Shown: positions 16,575-24,201, counted from the stretch's first letter. The stretch is DNA of 36,997 nt from JAXGTD01 sp040775095 (GCA_040775095.1 JAXGTD010000026.1:1-36997), one strand, 5' to 3'. The notes: a model not told the origin generated them from the letters alone. Numbers and translations: made by a program.

Positions 16575-17288
16575 TCAGTCGAAGTCGGGGTTCGTCCAAT
16601 CCGCGGATTTCGCCAGGTCCTCCTCGGGGACGGGCTGCCACGACACATAGCTGATGACATCCTCCATGTCCTTGTCCGAGAAGCCCTTGATCTGGGCCAC
16701 CATGTCAGGATTGGCGTTGCGCCGTTTGCCGTCCCGGATCCATTGGAACTGACGCAGCATGTACGCGTAATGCTGGCCGTCGATACGCGGATAAAACTTT
16801 TCGGCATCGCCCATGCCACTCGGTCCGTGACACTTCACACAGTTGTCCTTGTAGAGCTGTTCTCCGTGCGCGTACTCCGGCGTGCCAGGACCCGAGGGAC
16901 CCTTTCCCCACTTGGGGTTCATGGGCAGGCTCTCGATATAGCCCACCACGTCCGCGAGCGCCTGGGCATCGCCGATGGATTCCGGCAAGGCGAAGGGGTA
17001 CATGGTCGGGTTGTCGCGGTTCAGGGCGCGGATGTCAGCCAATTGCTTGACCAGTACGGCACCGTGCTGTCCGGCGAGTTGCGGAAAGGTCCCGTCAGGC
17101 AGACCCCAGCCCTCGGGCAGGTGACAGGCGGAACAAACCTCGTAGACATCTCGGCCGTTCTCGAGATCCGGCGTCAACAGCAGCACGTCGTCCTTCTCGC
17201 CGCCACCCTCGTTCCAGGCGAGGGCGCTTGCCGACAGCGCGATGGTCATCGCCGCGAGGGCGGTCTGCTTGAGCAGTGGGTGGGTCAT
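16575..17288 (-). CDS. Dihaem cytochrome c within the nos cluster
   Basis: This 237-residue periplasmic electron carrier has a signal peptide (residues 1 to about 24). Its haem motifs are CSACH (Cys52/Cys55/His56) and CVKCH (Cys150/Cys153/His154). Possible distal methionines are in NPTMYPFAL and NPDMVAQI. GAGGG before ATG 17288 decides the start; a frame to 17366 adds no signal. It lies 79 bp upstream of the nosB-like gene. It has its own FNR-box promoter (17539-17579) and a structured leader of about 240 nt, so it probably starts the transcript that covers nosB through nosY. A role as NosC-like donor to NosZ is inference. Confidence 0.9.
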   Translation of the reverse strand: MTHPLLKQTALAAMTIALSASALAWNEGGGEKDDVLLLTPDLENGRDVYEVCSACHLPEGWGLPDGTFPQLAGQHGAVLVKQLADIRALNRDNPTMYPFALPESIGDAQALADVVGYIESLPMNPKWGKGPSGPGTPEYAHGEQLYKDNCVKCHGPSGMGDAEKFYPRIDGQHYAYMLRQFQWIRDGKRRNANPDMVAQIKGFSDKDMEDVISYVSWQPVPEEDLAKSADWTNPDFD

Positions 17289-17362
17289 GGTGGAGCCCTC
17301 ATGGTTCGTCTTGGTCTCTAGGGAGATGCGGATCAGATGCCCTCCTGGCACCTGCTCAGCTC

Positions 17363-17392
17363 GCACCTCGCGCGCCGCGACGCGCGAGGTGC
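17363..17392 (-). promoter_or_regulatory. Perfect 12-bp GC hairpin in the cytochrome/nosBDGHFLY leader
   Basis: The arms GCACCTCGCGCG (17363-17374) and CGCGCGAGGTGC (17381-17392) are exact reverse complements around a six-base loop. It lies about 75 nt before the ATG at 17288. No T-run follows on either strand, so it is not a classical terminator. It may be an RNA-stability or attenuation element. Confidence 0.6.
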
Positions 17393-17439
17393 TCCAACTT
17401 TAGGGTGCTTTGAAAACGTCAAGTGCCCATTCAAGCGCT

Positions 17440-17504
17440 GGTCGCGCATTGAAGTTGCCGGGCCCATGGCCCGCACGGCAAACGCTGGAAATCAGCGTTT
17501 GCCC
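17440..17504 (-). repeat. Dispersed intergenic repeat, copy D, with perfect hairpin
   Basis: Read on the minus strand, this copy matches the copy at 30673-30710 at 32 of 37 positions without gaps, starting from AAACGCTGATTT. It lacks three bases (ACG) before the CCCGGCA block. In this copy the left part forms a perfect 11-bp hairpin, GGCAAACGCTG (17477-17487) and CAGCGTTTGCC (17493-17503), with loop GAAAT. It lies in the leader between the FNR-box promoter and the dihaem cytochrome gene. Confidence 0.68.
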
Positions 17505-17538
17505 AAGAGGCCGCAACCGCGGAGCTCTTGTCGGGACC

Positions 17539-17579
17539 ACTATACGCCGGCAGTCCGCGGCCGCCTTGATCCTGATCAA
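17539..17579 (-). promoter_or_regulatory. FNR-type class II promoter for dihaem cytochrome c and nosB-Y
   Basis: A perfect FNR consensus, TTGAT-CCTG-ATCAA, occupies 17566-17579. On the minus strand the hexamer TATAGT (17539-17544) is centred 31 bp from the box centre, as expected when FNR/Dnr/Nnr binds at about -41.5. The predicted transcription start is near 17531, giving a leader of about 243 nt to the ATG at 17288. Confidence 0.75.
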
Positions 17580-17634
17580 ACGTCGGAATGCGTTTTCCTC
17601 TATTTTTTAATGGTTTAAAGACGCACCAAGCCGC

Positions 17635-17955
17635 CTAGAGCCCTCCGAGCCAGTTGGCGATGGCCCGCATTTCGTCGTCGTTCACCAGATGCATGATCCC
17701 CTTCATCGCGGCCGTCTGGCCATTGGATCGCGCCCCGCTCTTGATATCCTGCATCTGGTTGTAAGCATAGTCGGGGTTCTGGCCCGCGAGCTTCGGGTAG
17801 GTTGGCAGCAGCGTCGTCTTGGCGTCTTTGCCGTGACAGGAGAAACAGGTCTTGGTCATGAACAGCTTGGCGCCATCGAGCTCCTCGGCATGAACAACGG
17901 CAGGCGCTGCGATGACGAGGCCGATCAGGGCCGAGCACAGGGTTTTCGATCTCAT
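17635..17955 (-). CDS. Small monohaem class I cytochrome c next to nosZ
   Basis: The 106-residue protein has a Sec signal peptide (residues 1-23, ending VVHA). It has one haem motif CFSCH (Cys37/Cys40/His41) and a probable distal Met in the QTAAMKGIMHLVNDDEM region, consistent with a c5/c553-like class I cytochrome. It follows nosZ by 197 bp, a gap that contains a strong hairpin. It is probably co-transcribed with nosZ at a lower level. In clade II nos clusters monohaem NosC proteins are proposed electron donors to NosZ; this one fits that role by size and position, which is inference. It ends before the internal FNR promoter. Confidence 0.9.
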   Translation of the reverse strand: MRSKTLCSALIGLVIAAPAVVHAEELDGAKLFMTKTCFSCHGKDAKTTLLPTYPKLAGQNPDYAYNQMQDIKSGARSNGQTAAMKGIMHLVNDDEMRAIANWLGGL

Positions 17956-18104
17956 GGTTCACCTCGATGGGCGGGGCGGACACCACCCCGCCGCGGTCAC
18001 ACCCTCGCGGGAATTCGGATAGTTGGAGGGGCCGTCGATCCAGGCCCCCGACAAGGGCCTCAGGACGAGCATCCGGTACCGGGACGGCGGCCTCGGGACG
18101 GGCC

Positions 18105-18130
18105 CGGCAGAGGGGGGATCCCCCCTGCCG
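18105..18130 (-). terminator. Strong intercistronic hairpin after nosZ
   Basis: AGGGGGG (18111-18117) pairs with CCCCCCT (18120-18126). The stem extends with CGGC (18105-18108) and GCCG (18127-18130) across a two-base bulge. It lies between the nosZ stop and the monohaem cytochrome gene. No T-run follows on the minus strand, so partial termination or protection of the nosZ mRNA 3' end is more likely than full termination. Confidence 0.55.
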
Positions 18131-18152
18131 AACCGCGCGTCGCGCTGATGGA

Positions 18153-20462
18153 CTAGTTGGCCCCTGCCGCGGCCTCGTCCAGCAGGTTCTTGGCGCGCAG
18201 GCCAAGGTCAGCCGCCTTGACCTGATACTGCCACCACTGATTGGCCCAGAGCATCGCGTTCTGCCAGTCGCCGGTGCCGGCGGCGGCCTCGGCCTTCGCC
18301 TGCGCCTCCTTGGCGAACCCGAGCTGGTCGGTGGCATCCTCCACGAGGGCGAGGACCGTCGGATTGGCCTTGAAATCCTTCGCCGTGATGTAGGCCACGA
18401 CCTGGTCTATGACCCCCTGGGTCTCGAGGTTCGTCTTGACCTGCGTGTTGTAGTCGGCCTCGGTGTAGAGCGTGCCCTCCTGCATCGCAACGTCGGTGGC
18501 CGCATAGCCCTGTGGCTGGACCAGCAGGTAACCCTGCATCTCCAGGTGCAGCGCGGAGCAGAACTCGGTGCAGTAGTACGGGAACACGCCGGCCTGGTCA
18601 GCGACAAAGGTCGCGCTCGCGGTCTTGCCCGGCTCGATGGAGAGCTGGACGTTCTGACCGTGCATCGCGAACCCATGCACCTCGTCCTCGGCTCGCTCCA
18701 GATTGGTCAGGTGGATCGAGACCGTGTCACCAACCTGGGCCTCGATGATCTCCGGATTGATGTGCGAGCGGATGACGGTGCCGTAGACTTCGACCGTGCA
18801 ATGGCCGTCGGCATCACAGCTGCGTTCGGTCTTTTCCCGACCGGCGCGGGTCTTGTAGGCCGACGTCTGATCCGTGCGGCTGTCCCAGCCCGATTTGTAG
18901 CGCACCGCGGGCTTGAGCTTGTCCGCCCTGATCGCGGCCACGTAATGGGGCTCGCCAAGCGGCAGCGGCATGTCGTAGAGCAACTGCATCTTGTCACCGG
19001 AGATGTCGATGAGCTGGTGATTCTGCGGATGCAGCGGCCCAACCGGGTTGAACCGGTCGATGGCGAGCTTGTTCAGCGCCACGAGATACTTGCCGTCGGG
19101 CTGGACGGTATCACCCTCCATGGTCATCAGATGGCCAATGTTGTAATGGATGGCCAGCTTGTCCAGCACCTTCCCCTCACAGTAGTCGTACTTGGCCACC
19201 ATCGAGTCCACGTAGAGCGAGGTGTACGCAATGCAGGGCTTGGAGTCGAACTGGGTATGTAGCGGCCCGAGGCCGAGCTGGATCTGGGTGTGCAGCACGT
19301 CCTGCATCGGGATGATGGGGATCCCGTAGGGGTCTTTCCCCTCGAAATTGCCGTCGGCGATCGCCTTCTGGATCTTCTCGAAGCTGAACACCGATACGTG
19401 GCTGTCGAGCTTGCCGGAGACGATGATGAACTTACCGTCCGGGGTCACGTCGACACCGTGGGGGCTCTTCGGCTCGGGGATCAGATAAATCAGGCCCTCG
19501 GCCACCGCCTGCTCCATCGGAATGAAGTACATGCCGCGCTCCTGGCGGACCTTGCCGGCCTTGACCAGCTCCTCGGCCTTCTTCCAGTTGGTCACATGCA
19601 GGAAGTCCGTGTCCTTCGACGAGCAGCCTGCCTCGAATGGCGGGCGCCCGCGCTCGATGCCACCCACGTAGCGCTCGGTGCAGAAGGAGTTGGTAAAGCC
19701 ATAGCCGTAGCTCGGGCCCTTACCCGCGTCGGAGAGGTCCTGGCTGTACGGCGGGAGCTCGAGCACGAAGGAAGACTCGGGCACGATGCGGCCCTTTTCC
19801 TTGTCGAAGCTCCAGTACGTGAGGCCACCGCGATACTTGTCGTTGAACTCCTCGATGGGCACGAAGCCGTCTTCCAGCAGCGGTGCCGCATACTGGGTGG
19901 CCTCCATCACGTACTCGGTATTCGGGGTGACGAAGGCCCCGCCATGCTCAGATTTGAAGAACGGATTGACGACGATCTGCTTGGTCTCGAAATCGTGCAG
20001 GTCGATCACGGCCACCCGCGGGTTGGCCTTGTCGTTGATGAACAGCCAGCGCCCGTCGTAGTCGCCATCGGTTTCCGACAGCGCGGGGTGATGGGTGTCG
20101 CCATAGGTGAGGTCCTTACCGCGCACGCGGCCCTGCGCCAAGACCGCCTTGGACTCGTCGTCGAAGCCGTAGCCCTGCCAGGGCTCGGGCGTGAACACGC
20201 CGATGTACTTGAGGATGCGCATCGACGGGATGCCGTAGACGATCACCTGCCCCGACTGTCCTCCGGAGCTGAAGGCGAGATACTCGTCGCGGCCGCCCGT
20301 GGGCGTGTAGGTCTTCGCGGCCGCCAAAAGATCCTTTTCGGTGAGTCCACGCTTGTCCATCACGGTCTTTAAGTCATCGGCGGACCAGGCGCTCGCCGCC
20401 GCTCCCGCCGTGAGTGCCAGCGCGACCCCACACGCCAACCAATGTCTGCTCGCCGTTCGCAT
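18153..20462 (-). CDS. nosZ: Nitrous oxide reductase, Sec-exported clade II type with C-terminal extension
   Basis: NosZ reduces N2O to N2 in the periplasm. The 769-residue protein has a Sec-type signal peptide (about 1-27, no twin arginine). A seven-bladed propeller follows with CuZ histidine segments DTHHPALSE, KSEHGGAFVTP, SPHGVDVTPDGK, GLGPLHTQF, NIGHLMTMEGD and GEPHYV. The cupredoxin CuA domain has HGFAMHGQN and Cys631, Cys635, His639 and Met642 (CTEFCSALHLEM). The Sec signal and neighbouring nosB-like/G/H genes, without nosR, mark the atypical clade II. After the CuA domain an extra tail of about 118 residues (652-769) is rich in Ala, Gln and Trp and predicted helical. It has no CXXCH, unlike epsilonproteobacterial NosZ with a fused cytochrome. 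A perfect FNR box lies upstream. Confidence 0.96.
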   Translation of the reverse strand: MRTASRHWLACGVALALTAGAAASAWSADDLKTVMDKRGLTEKDLLAAAKTYTPTGGRDEYLAFSSGGQSGQVIVYGIPSMRILKYIGVFTPEPWQGYGFDDESKAVLAQGRVRGKDLTYGDTHHPALSETDGDYDGRWLFINDKANPRVAVIDLHDFETKQIVVNPFFKSEHGGAFVTPNTEYVMEATQYAAPLLEDGFVPIEEFNDKYRGGLTYWSFDKEKGRIVPESSFVLELPPYSQDLSDAGKGPSYGYGFTNSFCTERYVGGIERGRPPFEAGCSSKDTDFLHVTNWKKAEELVKAGKVRQERGMYFIPMEQAVAEGLIYLIPEPKSPHGVDVTPDGKFIIVSGKLDSHVSVFSFEKIQKAIADGNFEGKDPYGIPIIPMQDVLHTQIQLGLGPLHTQFDSKPCIAYTSLYVDSMVAKYDYCEGKVLDKLAIHYNIGHLMTMEGDTVQPDGKYLVALNKLAIDRFNPVGPLHPQNHQLIDISGDKMQLLYDMPLPLGEPHYVAAIRADKLKPAVRYKSGWDSRTDQTSAYKTRAGREKTERSCDADGHCTVEVYGTVIRSHINPEIIEAQVGDTVSIHLTNLERAEDEVHGFAMHGQNVQLSIEPGKTASATFVADQAGVFPYYCTEFCSALHLEMQGYLLVQPQGYAATDVAMQEGTLYTEADYNTQVKTNLETQGVIDQVVAYITAKDFKANPTVLALVEDATDQLGFAKEAQAKAEAAAGTGDWQNAMLWANQWWQYQVKAADLGLRAKNLLDEAAAGAN

Positions 20463-20573
20463 GCCTCCACCCTCCCGTAATTAGAGCTTGACTATTTTGT
20501 TGTATTGGAACCGGATGCCCCGCGCGCGGCGAAACGCCGGCCGTGCCAGCCTCCCACGTTCGGAACAGGGCCG

Positions 20574-20615
20574 AGCGTAGGAAAACGGGGGCGGGGCGGC
20601 CTTGATTCAAATCAA
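20574..20615 (-). promoter_or_regulatory. nosZ: FNR-type class II promoter of nosZ
   Basis: A perfect box TTGAT-TCAA-ATCAA lies at 20602-20615. A -10-like hexamer TACGCT (minus strand, 20574-20579) is centred 32 bp from the box centre, matching activation from about -41.5. The predicted start is near 20567, about 105 nt before the nosZ ATG. Confidence 0.75.
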
Positions 20616-21004
20616 GAGTGGGCTCCCATGATCCTCGGAGGCTGTCCGACCTACGTCGCAGTACCCCGAAAAGGCATGGGCCTTGGCCAGTAATTCTCCA
20701 ACATCGCCGCGCTACATTCAACGCACCGGTTTTCCGTTCGGCGAAGTCGCCAGATCTCACGTACGAGCGCGTCGAGAATCGAAGCCGGACAGTCTCCTGG
20801 AAACGGCAGCTGATCGCTCTGCACGTGACGCAAGCGAATGTTTTGATTGCGGAAACATGGCTTCCACCGGCTTGCCTCATGGGGGAAAAGGCGCTACGAC
20901 CCGCGTGGAACGCACCCTGGGGGCCGTCCAACCGCCGTTTCCCAGATGATGCAGCCGGGGCAAACAGGGTGGCCCCCTGCGACCGGCCCGTTACGCCCAG
21001 CGCC
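20616..21004. other. Intergenic region between xerC and the nosZ promoter
   Basis: This 389-bp stretch lies upstream of the nosZ promoter and downstream of xerC. No credible reading frame, RNA gene or clear copy of the dispersed repeat was found. GC-poorer words occur around 20835-20870. It may be remnant sequence, but nothing specific is recognised. Confidence 0.35.
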
Positions 21005-21952
21005 TCAGCGTTTCTTGCGCGCGCGCGGATGGGCCTGGTCGTAGACCTGCGCCAGGTGTTGGAAGTCGAGGTGGGTGTAGACCTGGGTGGTGCTGATGTC
21101 CGCGTGGCCGAGAAGCTCCTGCACCGCGCGCAGGTCTCCGGACGATTCCAGCAGATGGCTGGCGAAGGAGTGGCGCAGCAGATGCGGATGCAACGTGCGC
21201 CCGGCACCGCGGATGCCGGCCCACTGCTGGAGACGCTGTTGCACGCTCCGCGGATGGATACGCCGGCCTCGCTTGCTGACGAACAGGGCCGTCTCCCCAT
21301 CGGCGGCGAGCAGCCCGCGCACCGCCAGCCAGCGCCCGATGGCCGCCAGCGCCGCGGAGCCGACCGGGACGCGCCGGGTCTTGGCCCCTTTGCCGGTGAC
21401 GCTGAGCATGGCATCGGCGGGGTCGATGTCGGCGACATCGACGGCGATCAGCTCGGCCAGGCGCAGCCCCGAGGAGTACAGCAGCTCGACCATGGCGGTG
21501 TCGCGCAAAGCCAGTGGATCATCGCCGCCGCCGTCGGCGGGTTTGGCATCGATCAGGGCCGAGAGCTGATCGGCATCGAAGGTGTTGGGCAGCTTGCGAC
21601 CGCTTTTGGGGGCGCGCACACCGCGGGCCGGGTTGACCACGGCGAGGCCCTCGCGTTGCAGATACAGGTAGAGACTGCGCAGCGCCGAGAGCTCGCGGGC
21701 AATCGTCTTGCCACCGACACCGCCGCGGTGGCGCAGGGCGCTGTACTGACGCAGATCGGCCTCGCCCAGCTCCACCCAATCGGCGATCCCCCGCGCCCGG
21801 CGCCAGGCCAGGATGCGCTCCAGGTCGCGGCGATAACCACTCAGGGTGTGCGGTGAGAGCCGGCGCTCGTGGGCAAGATGGCCGAGAAATGCCTCGATGG
21901 CGCCATCGGGTTCGACGCCGGGCGTGCCGTCGCTATCCTGATCGGCTCTCAT
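21005..21952 (-). CDS. xerC: Tyrosine recombinase XerC
   Basis: XerC works with XerD at dif to resolve chromosome dimers. The 315-residue protein has an N-terminal SAM-like core-binding domain (HLAHERRLSPHTLSGYRRDL). The C-terminal catalytic domain has the Arg of YSSGLRLAEL, the HLLRHSFASHLLE block supplying His and Arg, the LLGHADISTTQVYTHL block supplying the second His and the nucleophilic Tyr, and the XerC-type end. It lies downstream of the DUF484 gene with about 45 bp between, in the order dapF-DUF484-xerC conserved in many gammaproteobacteria. This is a housekeeping gene rather than a phage integrase. Confidence 0.95.
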   Translation of the reverse strand: MRADQDSDGTPGVEPDGAIEAFLGHLAHERRLSPHTLSGYRRDLERILAWRRARGIADWVELGEADLRQYSALRHRGGVGGKTIARELSALRSLYLYLQREGLAVVNPARGVRAPKSGRKLPNTFDADQLSALIDAKPADGGGDDPLALRDTAMVELLYSSGLRLAELIAVDVADIDPADAMLSVTGKGAKTRRVPVGSAALAAIGRWLAVRGLLAADGETALFVSKRGRRIHPRSVQQRLQQWAGIRGAGRTLHPHLLRHSFASHLLESSGDLRAVQELLGHADISTTQVYTHLDFQHLAQVYDQAHPRARKKR

Positions 21953-21996
21953 CGGATGTCCCCCATCGACGCCGCCACGGCAGAGAGCAGATCGGC

Positions 21997-22689
21997 TCAG
22001 CCGCGGCGGTGGGTCAGCTCGGTGAGCTTGGCCCCGGCGATCGCCCCGAGCCGCTCAAGCAGATCCGTGCCCATATCCGGCGTGAAGCGCTGCCCATCGG
22101 TGCTGCCGATGGCGAGGACGCCGGAATAGTCGTGCCCGCGCAGCGGCACCACGGCCGCGGAGAGGATCCCCTCGGCCGCCGCGCCGAACAGGGTCTCGGT
22201 CTGCTCAGGACGCAGGGAGCCGCACAGGCAGCGATCGCGATCGATGAAATCAATGAAGGCGTTCACCAGCGGATCGCCGGCACGGTGCAGCGGGTCGACG
22301 GGAAACAGCTTCAGCGCGACCGCATCGGCCTTGAACTCGCGACGCAGCGCCTCCTCGAGCGCGGCGCAGGCCTGATCCACATCACGCGCGACGATCAGGG
22401 CAACGGTCAGGTCGTGCAGACGCGCCGAGAGCTGCTCATACTCGCGCGCCCGTGCGACCAGGTGGTTGAGCCGACGCCGCTCGGTGGCCAGCTGCTCACG
22501 CAGCATGGCGACCTGACGCTCGATCAGAGACACGGCGCCACTGCCGCCATGGGGGACCTGCAGCCCGGCGAGCAATTCCGGATGACGGACCAGAAAATCC
22601 GGGTTGCGCGCCAGATACGCCACGACGGCCCGGTCGTTGCCCTCATCGGGGGTCTCCGCGTAGCCCCGGCCCGCCTGAGAGTCGTTCAT
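21997..22689 (-). CDS. DUF484 family protein (YigA-like)
   Basis: The 230-residue protein opens with the DUF484 signature VVAYLARNPDFLVRHPELLAGLQVPHG. A coiled coil follows (about residues 60-95, LIERQVAMLREQLATERRRL). The C-terminal half is GAF-like (about 100-225) with VPLRGHDYSGVLAIGSTDGQRFTPDMG. The family is conserved between dapF and xerC but its function is not settled. The ATG at 22689 overlaps the dapF stop as ATGA (22686-22689); a longer frame to 22764 lies inside dapF. Cytoplasmic; no unusual features. Confidence 0.93.
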   Translation of the reverse strand: MNDSQAGRGYAETPDEGNDRAVVAYLARNPDFLVRHPELLAGLQVPHGGSGAVSLIERQVAMLREQLATERRRLNHLVARAREYEQLSARLHDLTVALIVARDVDQACAALEEALRREFKADAVALKLFPVDPLHRAGDPLVNAFIDFIDRDRCLCGSLRPEQTETLFGAAAEGILSAAVVPLRGHDYSGVLAIGSTDGQRFTPDMGTDLLERLGAIAGAKLTELTHRRG

Positions 22690-23519
22690 GTCACGTCCAT
22701 CTCCCCATCGAAGACTCGGGTTGCGGGGCCGGTCATCAGTACCGGCTCGCCTTCGCCGGGCCAATTTATCATAAGATCCCCGCCCGGTAGCGTGACCCGG
22801 ACTGCCTCGCCGAGGACGCCCCAGAGGCGACCGATGACCGCGGCGGCACAGGCGCCGGTGCCGCAGGCCGGGGTCTCGCCGACCCCCCGCTCCCAGACGC
22901 GCAGGCGGATATGCGACGCGTCGACGACCTCCATGAAGCCGACGTTGACGCGGCGAGGGAACAGCGGGTCGGTCTCGATGCGCGGACCCAGGCTCGTCAC
23001 CGGTGCGTCCTCGATGTGCTCGACCGCCATGACCGCGTGCGGGTTACCCATGGACACCGCGCCGAAGCGCATCGAAGAACCGGGGCCGCCCAGGTTGTAG
23101 AAAGCCGAGCGGGTCGGCGTGTGCAGCGGGATGTCGGCCGGGTCGAAGCGCGGCACCCCCATGTCGACGCGCACCTGGCCGTCGGGCTGGATGACCAGGC
23201 GGATGGCGCCCGCGGCCGTACCCACCGGGATCTCATCGCGCTCGGTCAGGCCCTGCTCGCGGACGAAACGGGCAAAGCAGCGCGCGCCGTTGCCGCACTG
23301 CTCGACCTCCGACCCGTCGGCGTTGAAGATGCGATAGTGGAAGTCCGTGCCGGGGAGCCGCGGCGGCTCCACCACCAGGACCTGATCGCAACCGATGCCG
23401 AGGCGGCGGTCGGCGAGCCGACGACTCAGCGCGGGGGTCATCGTCAGGGGTTGGGCAATCGCATCGATCACGACGAAGTCGTTGCCGAGCCCCTGCATCT
23501 TGGTGAAGCGCAAGCGCAT
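22686..23519 (-). CDS. dapF: Diaminopimelate epimerase
   Basis: DapF interconverts LL- and meso-diaminopimelate in lysine and peptidoglycan synthesis. The 277-residue protein has the start KMQGLGNDFVVIDA. Its two catalytic cysteines sit in QCGNGARC (Cys75) and ACGTGACA (Cys219), with PHAVMAVEHI between. Length is normal. Its ATG overlaps the stop of the upstream methyltransferase as ATGA, and its own stop overlaps the DUF484 start. Together with lysA and lptM this is the usual gammaproteobacterial lysine block, apart from the inserted methyltransferase. Confidence 0.97.
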   Translation of the reverse strand: MRLRFTKMQGLGNDFVVIDAIAQPLTMTPALSRRLADRRLGIGCDQVLVVEPPRLPGTDFHYRIFNADGSEVEQCGNGARCFARFVREQGLTERDEIPVGTAAGAIRLVIQPDGQVRVDMGVPRFDPADIPLHTPTRSAFYNLGGPGSSMRFGAVSMGNPHAVMAVEHIEDAPVTSLGPRIETDPLFPRRVNVGFMEVVDASHIRLRVWERGVGETPACGTGACAAAVIGRLWGVLGEAVRVTLPGGDLMINWPGEGEPVLMTGPATRVFDGEMDVT

Positions 23520-24190
23520 CAGTCCAGTCGCCCCCAGACCGCGAGGTGACGATCGCTGACCACCCCGACCTCCAGTTGGCGCTCCAGACCGGCATCCACC
23601 AACTGCGCCTGGACCTCGGCGGGCTCAAAGGCGGCGAACAGCGAGTTGCGAAAGTCATTGCGCAGCACCGGCGGGGCGTCGGCCGCGTAGCTGGCGACCA
23701 ACGCCTCGGCCCAGCCGGCGGACGCCGGGCGCATCAGGTCCATCACCAGCACGATGGCACCGGGCTTGGCGGTCCGGACCACGGTCTCCCAGAGTACCGC
23801 CGGCCGGTGAAGATGGTGCAGCAGGCTGTTGGACAGGATCAGATCGTAGGCGCCAGGCTCGAGGGCCGCGGATGGCAGCCGGTCGCAGATCAGGCGCGCG
23901 CGCGGGGCGATACCGTGCAACGCGTGGAGATCGGCCCGCGCCAGATCGAGCATGGCCGGCGCACCGTCGACAGCGTCGCAGGTGGCCTTCTGATAAGTCC
24001 GCAGGAAGCGGATGACGATGTCCGCCGGACCGCAACCCAGGTCGAGGGCCCGTGCCCCGATCAGATCGCCGGGTTGGCACTCGGCGAGCAGACGCATGAA
24101 CAGGCTGTTGGATTCGGAGAAATCGGCCTCGGCGTAGGCGCGGGCCTGTTCGGCCTCGCCCATCAATTCCGGTTCGGGACGACGCTTCAT
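23519..24190 (-). CDS. Class I SAM-dependent methyltransferase inserted between lysA and dapF
   Basis: The 223-residue protein has a Rossmann methyltransferase fold: motif I ALDLGCGPADIVIRF, motif II acidic residue in CDAVDGAPAMLDLA, and LILSNSLLHHLHRP for motif IV. No substrate-specific motif is recognised. The N-terminus (MKRRPEPELMGEAEQARAYAEADF) recalls small-molecule methyltransferases found next to lysine or sulfur genes, but no function can be assigned. It starts 11 bp after lysA and its stop overlaps the dapF start, so it is translated with the lysine operon. A longer frame to 24424 lies antisense-like within lysA and is not favoured. Confidence 0.87.
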   Translation of the reverse strand: MKRRPEPELMGEAEQARAYAEADFSESNSLFMRLLAECQPGDLIGARALDLGCGPADIVIRFLRTYQKATCDAVDGAPAMLDLARADLHALHGIAPRARLICDRLPSAALEPGAYDLILSNSLLHHLHRPAVLWETVVRTAKPGAIVLVMDLMRPASAGWAEALVASYAADAPPVLRNDFRNSLFAAFEPAEVQAQLVDAGLERQLEVGVVSDRHLAVWGRLD

Positions 24191-24201
24191 CGCATCACTA
24201 C

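Noticed and set aside
18153..18507. A fused cytochrome c domain at the NosZ C-terminus
   Set aside because: The tail was checked for CXXCH and none is present, so it is not the haem-containing extension known from epsilonproteobacteria.
20463..21004. A degraded gene between nosZ and xerC
   Set aside because: Short frames exist on both strands, but none resembles a known protein. Only the nosZ promoter could be supported.
21005..21952. A phage or genomic-island integrase
   Set aside because: The protein matches XerC and sits in the conserved dapF-DUF484-xerC block. No tRNA or attachment site was seen nearby.
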